10,322 bases of DNA from Pseudomonadota bacterium (GTDB taxonomy: Bacteria; Pseudomonadota; Alphaproteobacteria; Rhizobiales; Rhizobiaceae), in NCBI GenBank assembly GCA_023416545.1, contig JAEZHO010000203.1, positions 1-10,322 of the forward strand. The letters are read 5' to 3'. Under the pieces are notes generated by a model. The model had not been told where the DNA came from. It saw nothing but the letters and a program-made list of their open reading frames with translations, and searched no databases. Position 1 is the stretch's first letter. Every line of letters begins with the position of its first letter. The position numbers were made by a program, and so were the translations under genes. Positions 1-5,790 of this stretch are shown here, in pieces.

Positions 1-1611
1 CAGATCTATCCGCGCAGTTTCTGCGACAGCAACGGAGACGGGATCGGCGACCTTCCCGGCATCATCAGCCGCCTCGACTACCTGCAGTCCCTCGGCGTTA
101 CGGTCCTCTGGCTTTCGCCGATCTACAAGTCGCCGATGGACGACAATGGCTACGACATCGCTGACTATCAGGCTATCGCACCCGAATTCGGTACTCTTGC
201 AGACTTTGACAGGCTCGTCGCGGAGGCGCGCCAGCGGGGCATCGGGATCCTTCTCGATCTCGTGGTTAACCACACGTCCGACGAGCACCCATGGTTCATC
301 GATGCGCGCAGTTCGCGGCAACGCCGACTGCGCGACTACTACATCTGGCGGCCACCGGCGCCGGATGGCGGTCCGCCCAACGACCTGACGTCTTCCTTTG
401 GAGGTTCCGCATGGACACTCTGCCCGGAGACCGGTGAATACTACCTGCATCTGTTTTCGAAGAGACAGCCGGACCTCAACTGGAAGAACCCCGAGGTGAG
501 GTCTGAAATCTACCGGATGATGAACTGGTGGCTGGATCGGGGCATTGCCGGCTTCCGGATGGACGTGATCGATCTCATCGGCAAGGATGTCGATGCGGGC
601 ATTACCGCCGACGGCCCGCACCTCCATGATTACCTTCAGGAAATGAACCGCGAGACGTTCGGGCAGCGGGACGTTCTGACGGTCGGCGAGGCCTGGAGCG
701 CGACGCCCGATTCTGCCCTGCTCTATTCGGGAAGGAACCGTCGCGAACTCTCCATGGTGTTCCAGTTCGAGCATGTGACCCAGAGCTGGGACGAAGTGCT
801 GGGAAAGTGGCGGCCGAAGCCGATCGACCTCGTCAAGCTAAAGGCGGTTTTCGGCAAATGGCAGCACGCGCTTTCGGAAGACGGATGGAACTCCCTGTTC
901 TGGGGCAACCACGACCTGCCACGCGCCGTCTCGCGGTACGGCAATTCCACGGGCTACCACGTTGAATCGGCCAAGATGCTCGCCACCGTGCTGCATCTCA
1001 TGAAGGGCACGCCGTTCATCTACCAGGGCGAAGAGATCGGAATGACCAATGCCGCCTTCGCCTCCATCGACCATTACAAGGATATCGAGACACTCAACCT
1101 GTATCGCCTGCATCTGGAGGCAGGGCTTCCCGCGGAAGACTTCATCCACGGCGCAAACGAAAGCGCCCGTGACAATGCGCGCACGCCCATGCAGTGGAGC
1201 GCCGATCCCAATGGCGGGTTCACCACCGGCTCTCCCTGGATCGAGGTCAATCCGAACTATGCGACCCTGAATGCCGCGAGCCAGATATCCGACGATCGCT
1301 CAATCTGGGCGCACTACCGGGCCCTTACCCGCCTTCGCAAGCAGCATCCCGTGATCGTCTACGGGCGCTATCAGGCCTGGCTGGATCAGCATCCGGATGT
1401 CTTCGTCTATACGCGGACGCTGGAGGACGAGGAGCTTCTGGTCGTCGCGAGTTTCGCCCCGCGCGAGGTCGAGGTCAGGCTCCCGGACGAATTGCGCCGG
1501 CGAGGTCGCTGCCTGATCAGCAACTATGGGCCGATGGAGGAAGTAGGATCGACTATGAGCCTCCAACCGTACGAGGCCTTTGCGCTCCTGTCGTCCCGCC
1601 TCGCGCCTTAG
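1..1611 (+). CDS. Glucan/oligo-1,6-alpha-glucosidase, GH13 (DexB-type), 5'-truncated by window edge
   Basis: This is a cytoplasmic-type glycoside hydrolase expected to release glucose from the non-reducing end of alpha-1,6-linked oligosaccharides such as isomaltose and panose. The frame is open from base 1, so 536 residues are visible; by comparison with the family only about 10-15 N-terminal residues are missing. Visible in order are the QIYPRSF start of the barrel, a calcium-loop motif DSNGDGIGD (residues 9-17), region I DLVVNHTSDEHPWF, the nucleophile Asp188 in GFRMDVIDLIGK, the acid/base Glu230 in TVGEAWSATP, the transition-state Asp305 in GNHDLPR, and RTPMQWS. No signal peptide can be judged. 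Val directly after the nucleophile is the residue associated with alpha-1,6 specificity in GH13 alpha-glucosidases, whereas maltases carry Thr or Ala. NHDLPR and the overall wording resemble streptococcal DexB more than the NHDQPR of Bacillus oligo-1,6-glucosidases. The family is certain; the 1,6-preference is an inference. Trehalose-6-phosphate hydrolase and sucrose-active relatives are less likely alternatives. Confidence 0.9.
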   Translation, partial: QIYPRSFCDSNGDGIGDLPGIISRLDYLQSLGVTVLWLSPIYKSPMDDNGYDIADYQAIAPEFGTLADFDRLVAEARQRGIGILLDLVVNHTSDEHPWFIDARSSRQRRLRDYYIWRPPAPDGGPPNDLTSSFGGSAWTLCPETGEYYLHLFSKRQPDLNWKNPEVRSEIYRMMNWWLDRGIAGFRMDVIDLIGKDVDAGITADGPHLHDYLQEMNRETFGQRDVLTVGEAWSATPDSALLYSGRNRRELSMVFQFEHVTQSWDEVLGKWRPKPIDLVKLKAVFGKWQHALSEDGWNSLFWGNHDLPRAVSRYGNSTGYHVESAKMLATVLHLMKGTPFIYQGEEIGMTNAAFASIDHYKDIETLNLYRLHLEAGLPAEDFIHGANESARDNARTPMQWSADPNGGFTTGSPWIEVNPNYATLNAASQISDDRSIWAHYRALTRLRKQHPVIVYGRYQAWLDQHPDVFVYTRTLEDEELLVVASFAPREVEVRLPDELRRRGRCLISNYGPMEEVGSTMSLQPYEAFALLSSRLAP

Positions 1612-1657
1612 CAGCCCGGATCGGCTCCGTGTGCCCCGGCAATGCGTCGGCAGTTTG

Positions 1658-1680
1658 AGGATGACAAGCGTCCTATTTCT
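1658..1680 (+). terminator. Weak intrinsic-terminator-like hairpin after the glucosidase gene
   Basis: AGGATG (1658-1663) pairs with CGTCCT (1669-1674), including one G-U pair, around the 5-nt loop ACAAG. A short pyrimidine-rich run ATTTCTTCCT follows. The position, 47 bp after the glucosidase stop and just before the riboswitch, suits termination of the upstream gene. The stem is short and the T-tract imperfect, so termination could be inefficient. The CTATTT at 1673-1678 also resembles a rhizobial -10 box for the thi operon, but I see no convincing -35 partner. Confidence 0.3.
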
Positions 1681-1694
1681 TCCTAAGTCTGGTG

Positions 1695-1772
1695 GAGACG
1701 GGGGCGTCCGCTGAAGCGGGCTGAGAAGTACCCTTTGAACCTGAACCAGATCATGCTGGCGGAGGGAGTCGC
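1695..1772 (+). promoter_or_regulatory. TPP riboswitch (THI-box aptamer) controlling thiMED
   Basis: The aptamer binds thiamine pyrophosphate and turns down the downstream salvage genes. Conserved parts are all present in order: GAC (1697-1699) closing with GTC (1768-1770) as P1; GGGG (1701-1704) with ACCC (1730-1733) as P2; a P3 hairpin CCGC-TGAA-GCGG (1708-1719); the invariant CTGAGA (1721-1726); GAACCTGA (1737-1744); P5 CCAG-ATCATG-CTGG (1746-1759); and the AGGGA closing segment (1763-1767). P3 is minimal, with no P3a extension. The aptamer ends about 50 nt before thiM, leaving room for an expression platform. Aptamer identity rests on the match to the THI-box consensus and on the thiamine genes behind it. 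Confidence 0.95.
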
Positions 1773-1791
1773 GGGTAGAGATGCCCCTGCC

Positions 1792-1819
1792 TTGCCCTTG
1801 CTGGATGAAGAAAGGGCGA
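1792..1819 (+). promoter_or_regulatory. Shine-Dalgarno-sequestering hairpin of the riboswitch expression platform
   Basis: TTGCCCTT (1792-1799) can pair over 8 bp, with one G-U, with AAGGGCGA (1812-1819). This segment contains the probable thiM ribosome binding site AAAGGG (1811-1816), which lies 7 nt before the ATG at 1824. No U-tract follows the stem, so it looks like a translational switch rather than a transcription terminator. The pairing is seen directly in the sequence; its coupling to TPP binding is inferred. Confidence 0.6.
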
Positions 1820-1823
1820 TCTC

Positions 1824-2630
1824 ATGACAGATTTTCCGTCCAGTTGCGGGACGATGCTGGAGGCGTTGCGCGCGACCAATCCCCTTGTCCAGTGCATTAC
1901 AAACGACGTCGCGATGAATATAGCCGCGAACGTCCTACTCGCCGCCGGCGCATCGCCGGCCATGGTCAGCGCCGAGGAAGAGGCTGCCGAATTCGCCGGG
2001 ATCGCGGCCGCCGTGACGATCAATATCGGCACCCTGCGGGCGGCGGGCGTGCCCGGGATGAAAGGTGCGGCCGGCGCGGCGAAGGCCATGGGCAAGCCCT
2101 GGGTATTCGATCCGGTCGCCCACTATGCCACGAGTTTCCGTCGCCGCGTGACGGGAGAGCTTCTGGAACTCCAACCGACGGTCATCCGCGGCAATGCCTC
2201 GGAAATCCTCGCCCTCGCGGGATTCGAGAGCAGGGGTCAGGGCGCCGACAGCGGCGACAGCAGCATCGCGGCAGCATCCGCGGCGGTAGAGCTTGCTCGG
2301 CGTCACTCCTGCATTGTCGCCGTCACCGGCGAGAGCGACATGGTCACCGACGGCAATCGCCGGGTGTGGATCGAGGGAGGCTCGGAAATCATGCCGAAGG
2401 TCACGGCGCTCGGCTGCGCCCTGACCTGCCTCACCGGAGCCTTCGCCGCGATTGCCCCGGATCGGCCGTTGGAAGCAACCGTCGCCGCCATGGCGCTTTT
2501 TGCGGTCTGCGGCGAGGATGCCGGCCATCCGGCGCAAGGACCCGGCTCTTTCCCGCCGCTGTTCCTCGATGCCCTCTCGGCCATTGGCCCGCTGAGGCTC
2601 CAGGCGGAAGCAAGGATACGCACGGAATGA
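1824..2630 (+). CDS. thiM: Hydroxyethylthiazole kinase
   Basis: ThiM phosphorylates 4-methyl-5-(2-hydroxyethyl)thiazole with ATP, a salvage step that feeds thiamine synthesis in the cytoplasm. The 268-residue length is normal for this ribokinase-fold family. Visible motifs are PLVQCITNDVAMN (residues 20-32), AAGASPAMV (40-48), PWVFDPV (92-98), TVIRGNASEI (119-128), AVTGESDMVTDG (166-177), the catalytic-loop Cys198 in KVTALGCALT, and GPGSFPPLFLDAL near the C-terminus. This last motif matches the E. coli-like ThiM branch. Two positions differ from the commonest form: DPVAHYATSFR replaces DPVxVGAxxxR, and ALGC replaces GTGC in the anion-hole loop. The ATG at 1824 is chosen because AAAGGG sits 7 nt upstream and the riboswitch precedes it. 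It is the first gene of thiM-thiE-thiD, and its TGA overlaps the thiE ATG. Confidence 0.95.
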   Translation: MTDFPSSCGTMLEALRATNPLVQCITNDVAMNIAANVLLAAGASPAMVSAEEEAAEFAGIAAAVTINIGTLRAAGVPGMKGAAGAAKAMGKPWVFDPVAHYATSFRRRVTGELLELQPTVIRGNASEILALAGFESRGQGADSGDSSIAAASAAVELARRHSCIVAVTGESDMVTDGNRRVWIEGGSEIMPKVTALGCALTCLTGAFAAIAPDRPLEATVAAMALFAVCGEDAGHPAQGPGSFPPLFLDALSAIGPLRLQAEARIRTE

Positions 2631-3262
2631 AGAACTTTGATCTCTCGCTCTACGTCATTCTCGATCCTGACCTCTGCCGCGCCGTCGGCATGGCCGAGAC
2701 TGCCCGGCTCGCCGTCGAAGGCGGCGCAACCATGATCCAACTCAGGGACAAGCACGCCGACCGCCGCGGCCTGGTCGCTGCCGGAAAATCGGTCCGGGCC
2801 GCAATGGCCGGATCGGGAGTGCCCCTGATCGTCAATGACGATGTGGAGGCGGCCCTGGAGATTGGCGCAGAAGGCGTGCACGTGGGGCAGTCGGACATGG
2901 CGACGGCGGCGGCGCGTGCTGCCATCGGAAACCGGCTGATCCTTGGCCTCTCGGTCGAGACAAAAGAACTGGCGCGCGGGGTCGATCCTTCCCTCGTCGA
3001 TTATATCGGTGTCGGCCCGGTCTTCGCCACGGCCACCAAGCCCGACCACAAGCAGCCAATCGGCCCGGAGGGCCTTGCCGCTATCGTCGCGGCTTCTCCG
3101 GTTCCGGCGGTCGCGATCGGGGGGCTGAAAACGGACCATGTCGCTTCGGTCTTGGCGGCAGGTGCGTCCGGCGTGGCGGTCGTCTCCGCAGTGTGCGGCA
3201 CGCCCGACCCGCTCGGCGCCACCCGCGAACTGCTTGCGGAAGTAAGGAGAGCGAGATCATGA
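2627..3262 (+). CDS. thiE: Thiamine-phosphate synthase
   Basis: ThiE condenses hydroxymethylpyrimidine diphosphate (from ThiD) with thiazole phosphate (from ThiM) to give thiamine monophosphate and pyrophosphate. The 211-residue product is a single TIM-barrel domain of usual length. Motifs are QLRDK (38-42), VNDD (69-72), GVHVGQSD (83-90), ILGLSV (105-110), GVGPVFATATK (128-138, the phosphate/pyrophosphate-binding segment) and AIGGL (163-167). The ATG at 2627 overlaps the thiM stop as ATGA, with AAGGA (2612-2616) 10 nt upstream as a plausible ribosome binding site. The same frame stays open upstream to 1781 inside thiM, but that extension does not resemble ThiE and is rejected. Translational coupling with thiM would pass riboswitch control on to this gene. 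Confidence 0.95.
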   Translation: MKNFDLSLYVILDPDLCRAVGMAETARLAVEGGATMIQLRDKHADRRGLVAAGKSVRAAMAGSGVPLIVNDDVEAALEIGAEGVHVGQSDMATAAARAAIGNRLILGLSVETKELARGVDPSLVDYIGVGPVFATATKPDHKQPIGPEGLAAIVAASPVPAVAIGGLKTDHVASVLAAGASGVAVVSAVCGTPDPLGATRELLAEVRRARS

Positions 3263-4074
3263 TCGCCAACATTCTCTCCATCGCCGGCTCAGACCCGTCC
3301 GGGGGCGCCGGGATACAGGCCGATCTCAAGACCTTCGCGGCACGCGACACCTACGGGATGGCGGCCGTGACGGCGCTGACTGCCCAGAACACGAAAGGCG
3401 TCTACGGTGTTCACGTCGTCCCTGCCGCGTTCGTGGTCGATCAGGTCCGTGCGGTTCTTGACGATATTCGGGTCGATGCCGTGAAGATCGGCATGATCGC
3501 CGATGCCGGGATCGCCGAAACGCTGGCAGACCTCCTGTCCCTGCATCCGGATATCCCGATCGTCCTCGATCCGGTCATGATCGCCAAGGGCGGCGCCTCC
3601 CTTCTTGCGGACGAGGCGATTGCAGCGCTCAGGGACCGCCTCCTGCCGCTTGCGACCGTCCTCACCCCGAACCTTCCCGAGGCCGCCGCCCTTTTGGGAG
3701 AACCGGAGGCGCGGGACCGCAACGCGATGGTGGCGCAGGCCGAGGCGTTGAGAGCGTTCGGGGCGGGGGCCGTGCTGGTGAAGGGGGGGCATCTGCCGGG
3801 CGATAAAAGTCCTGACGTCCTTGCGGAGCATAGCGGACCGACATGGTTCGAGGGAAGCCGGGTGAGGACCAGCAACACCCATGGAACGGGATGCACGCTC
3901 TCGAGCGCGATTGCCGCGGAACTCGGAAAGGGCAATGCCGTCGCTGCGGCTGTCAGCACCGCCAAACGGTATCTCGCAACGGCAATCGCCCGATCGGGGG
4001 AACTCGATGTCGGATCGGGCCACGGCCCCGTGCATCATTTCCACAACGCCGGTCGAAGCGATCCCGTCGGATAG
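3259..4074 (+). CDS. thiD: Hydroxymethylpyrimidine/phosphomethylpyrimidine kinase
   Basis: ThiD phosphorylates HMP and then HMP phosphate, supplying HMP diphosphate to ThiE. The 271-residue protein has the full ribokinase-type layout: LSIAGSDPSGGAGIQADLKT (6-25) binding the pyrimidine, TALTAQNTKGV (38-48), VKIGMI (75-80), VLDPVMIAKGG (102-112), LTPNLPEA (135-142), VLVKGGH (172-178), the anion-hole and catalytic cysteine NTHGTGCTLS (206-215, Cys212), and the C-terminal GHGPVHHF (254-261). The start at 3259 overlaps the thiE stop as ATGA and has a strong AAGGAG (3244-3249) 9 nt upstream. An in-frame ATG at 3193 lies inside thiE and lacks family similarity, so it is rejected. With thiM and thiE it makes a pure salvage set; no de novo thiC, thiG, thiS or thiO is in the window. 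Confidence 0.95.
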   Translation: MIANILSIAGSDPSGGAGIQADLKTFAARDTYGMAAVTALTAQNTKGVYGVHVVPAAFVVDQVRAVLDDIRVDAVKIGMIADAGIAETLADLLSLHPDIPIVLDPVMIAKGGASLLADEAIAALRDRLLPLATVLTPNLPEAAALLGEPEARDRNAMVAQAEALRAFGAGAVLVKGGHLPGDKSPDVLAEHSGPTWFEGSRVRTSNTHGTGCTLSSAIAAELGKGNAVAAAVSTAKRYLATAIARSGELDVGSGHGPVHHFHNAGRSDPVG

Positions 4075-4080
4075 GGATCG
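4059..4080 (+). terminator. Hairpin over the thiD stop, possible convergent terminator
   Basis: CGATCCC (4059-4065) and GGGATCG (4074-4080) form a perfect 7-bp stem around an 8-nt loop that contains most of the thiD stop codon. The convergent CoA-transferase gene ends only 24 bp further on, so one symmetric hairpin could act on transcripts from both sides. There is no T-tract on either strand, so it may only stabilise RNA ends. Confidence 0.3.
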
Positions 4081-4104
4081 GGCGGGCCGCGGTGCGCCAT
4101 GTGA

Positions 4105-5598
4105 CTAGCTTTCGTGCATCGTCCCGGTCGCCTGGGAACGGACGTGCCAGGAGAGCGCCTCCTCGAGGAGATGCGGCGTGTGCCCTCCCCTTGCGCAGGC
4201 GCGCTCGAAATAGCTCGTCAACGCGTCCCGGAAATCCGGGTGAGCGCAGTTCCGGATGATCTCCAGGGCCCGTTCGCGAGGGGCCAGTTCGCGCAGGTCC
4301 GCCAGTCCGTTTTCGGTGACGATGATGTCGACGTCATGCTCGTTGTGATCGACATGCGGCACCATCGGGACGATCGAAGACAGCTTGCCGCCCTTGGCCA
4401 GCGATTTGGTCACGAAGATCGACAGGTAGGCATTGCGCGCAAAATCGCCAGACCCGCCGATTCCGTTCATCATGTGCGTGCCGTTGACATGGGTCGAGTT
4501 CACGTTGCCGTAGATGTCGACCTCCAGGGCGGTATTGATGCCGATCACCCCCAGCCTGCGGATGACTTCCGGGTGATTGCTGATCTCCTGCGGCCGGAGT
4601 ACCAGCCGCTCCTTGTACTTAGGGAGATCGGAGAAGACCCTGTCGGCGCAGGCGTCGGAAAGGGTGATCGACGACCCGGAGGCGAAGGCGAGCTTGCCGG
4701 CGTCGAAAAGATCGAACGTGCTGTCCTGGAGGACTTCGCTGTACATGCGCAAATGATGGAACGGGCCGTCGGCAAGACCGCTCAGCACCGAGTTCGCGAT
4801 GGTCCCGATGCCCGCCTGCAAGGGCTGCAGGGTAAGGTCAAGCCGCCCCTTTTGAACCTCCTGCTCGAACAGGCGGATGAGGTGCGACGCGATGGCACTG
4901 GTATCGGCATCCTGCGGCTCGACGGTCGACGCGCTGTCCTTCACCTCGGTCACCACGATTGCGGCGATCTTGTCGGGATTGATCGGCACATAGGGGAAGC
5001 CGACGCGGCTGTCGCACGTCACGACCGGAATCGGCACCCGGGTCGGCCGCTTGCCGGGGAAGTAGATGTCATGCAGCCCCTCGAGCTCGAGGGGCTGGCT
5101 GAGATTGATCTCGACGATGATCTTCTTGGCAAGCACCGCGAAACTCGCGGAATTTCCGACCGAGGTCGAAGGAACGATATTTCCTTCCTCGGTAATCGCC
5201 GCGGCTTCAACGATCGCGTAGTCGATCGGGCCGAGCTGGTTCGAACGCAAGTGCTCGACCGTTTCCGAAAGGTGCTGGTCGATGAACATGACCTCCCCGC
5301 GGTTTATCGCGGCGCGCAGGGTGCGGTCGGCCTGGAACGGCATGCGGCGGGCAAGTACCTTCGCCTCCGTCAGCATCCTGTCGACATCGTGGCCGAGCGA
5401 TGCGCCGGTGATCAGCGTGATCTTGAACGGGTCCGTGCGGGCACGTTCCGCCATTGCGACCGGCACCGCCTTGGCATCGCCCGCGCGGGTGAACCCGCTC
5501 ATGCCGACGATCATTCCATCCCCTATCAGGGCAGCGGCTTCCTCGGCCGAAACGATCTTCTCAAACAGGGCGGGGCGACGAATACGGTCGGCGATCAT
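4105..5598 (-). CDS. Succinyl-CoA:acetate CoA-transferase / acetyl-CoA hydrolase family protein
   Basis: This class I CoA-transferase is expected to exchange CoA between short-chain acyl groups such as succinate, acetate or propionate through a glutamyl-CoA thioester. From ATG 5598 the product has 497 residues, close to AarC of Acetobacter (505). Motifs are the N-terminal DRIRRPALFEKIVSAEEAA, the CoA-loop LQAGIGTIAN (260-269), the catalytic Glu288 in MYSEVLQDS, NVNSTHVNGTHMMNG (365-379), GGSGDFARNAY (381-391) and the C-terminal ENGLADLR. Two ATGs are possible. The one at 5598 has GAAGGA 7 nt upstream and begins where the family normally begins; the ATG at 5619 would add MQSKDEK and lacks a good ribosome binding site. 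The gene is transcribed convergently with thiD, 192 bp after the oxidoreductase gene, and its upstream repeats suggest separate control. AarC, Cat1 and ScpC share this fold, so the substrate pair cannot be fixed. Confidence 0.88.
   Translation of the reverse strand: MIADRIRRPALFEKIVSAEEAAALIGDGMIVGMSGFTRAGDAKAVPVAMAERARTDPFKITLITGASLGHDVDRMLTEAKVLARRMPFQADRTLRAAINRGEVMFIDQHLSETVEHLRSNQLGPIDYAIVEAAAITEEGNIVPSTSVGNSASFAVLAKKIIVEINLSQPLELEGLHDIYFPGKRPTRVPIPVVTCDSRVGFPYVPINPDKIAAIVVTEVKDSASTVEPQDADTSAIASHLIRLFEQEVQKGRLDLTLQPLQAGIGTIANSVLSGLADGPFHHLRMYSEVLQDSTFDLFDAGKLAFASGSSITLSDACADRVFSDLPKYKERLVLRPQEISNHPEVIRRLGVIGINTALEVDIYGNVNSTHVNGTHMMNGIGGSGDFARNAYLSIFVTKSLAKGGKLSSIVPMVPHVDHNEHDVDIIVTENGLADLRELAPRERALEIIRNCAHPDFRDALTSYFERACARGGHTPHLLEEALSWHVRSQATGTMHES
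5074..5097. repeat. Perfect 24-bp palindrome inside the CoA-transferase gene
   Basis: CAGCCCCTCGAG (5074-5085) is followed with no spacer by its exact reverse complement CTCGAGGGGCTG (5086-5097). On the coding (minus) strand it encodes QPLELEGL, residues 168-175 of the product, within a segment that looks conserved in the family. It may reflect chance codon choice, a hairpin in the mRNA, or a protein-binding site. Confidence 0.85.
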
Positions 5599-5654
5599 CT
5601 TCTCATCCTTCGATTGCATCAGGCCATCTGATCAGGGGCCGGGCAGCCGTTCAG

Positions 5655-5673
5655 GCAGGCAAACGTTGCCTGC
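5655..5673. promoter_or_regulatory. 19-bp inverted repeat upstream of the CoA-transferase, candidate operator
   Basis: GCAGGCAA (5655-5662) and TTGCCTGC (5666-5673) are perfect 8-bp inverted arms separated by ACG. The element lies 57 bp upstream of the chosen CoA-transferase start, between that start and the TTGACA box. This is a typical place for a repressor operator or a leader hairpin. No regulator gene is present in the window to match it. Confidence 0.45.
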
Positions 5674-5685
5674 GTCGGCGCGCAC

Positions 5686-5725
5686 AATATGCGAATGCAA
5701 ACCTGCAAACATTGAGAAATGTCAA
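5686..5725 (-). promoter_or_regulatory. Candidate promoter region with TTGACA box and TTTGCA direct repeats
   Basis: Read on the minus strand, a consensus -35-like TTGACA (5720-5725) is followed by two TTTGCA copies (5704-5709 and 5696-5701) spaced 8 nt apart, and then by CATATT (5686-5691). No good -10 box stands at 16-18 nt from TTGACA; CATATT is 28 nt away. The promoter may therefore need an activator, or the TTTGCA repeats may be the regulator site. ScfR-family regulators such as PccR and RamB recognise TTTGCAAA-like sequences near genes of short-chain acyl-CoA metabolism, which would fit the gene downstream. Confidence 0.35.
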
Positions 5726-5790
5726 GTCCGTGTCAGCCGCCGCGCAGCCTCGCACCCGGGTCGGCCGCAGGGCATGTCACCGAAAGCCGG

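Noticed and set aside
1944..1960. Inverted repeat GCCGGCG-CAT-CGCCGGC in the early part of thiM
   Set aside because: Seven-base GC-only arms are common by chance in this composition and lie in the conserved AAGASPAM coding segment.
1781..2626. N-terminal extension of the thiE frame through thiM
   Set aside because: The extension is arginine/glycine-rich out-of-frame translation of thiM; ThiE similarity begins exactly at the ATG at 2627.
2303..3139. Minus-strand frames of 200-280 codons across thiM and thiE
   Set aside because: They are shadows of the thi genes with no motifs and span two well-supported genes on the other strand.
4159..4170. 12-bp palindrome CTCCTCGAGGAG near the 3' end of the CoA-transferase gene
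   Set aside because: It is short enough to be expected by chance in this window and lies in coding sequence for a leucine/glutamate run.
4114..5631. A 505-codon open frame on the plus strand opposite the CoA-transferase
   Set aside because: It is the antisense shadow of a strongly recognised gene in GC-rich DNA; its translation shows no family motifs, and the minus-strand product is unmistakable.
5700..5790. Possible terminator after the oxidoreductase gene
   Set aside because: The region holds GC-rich partial repeats but no stem longer than about 4-5 bp followed by a T-tract on the minus strand.
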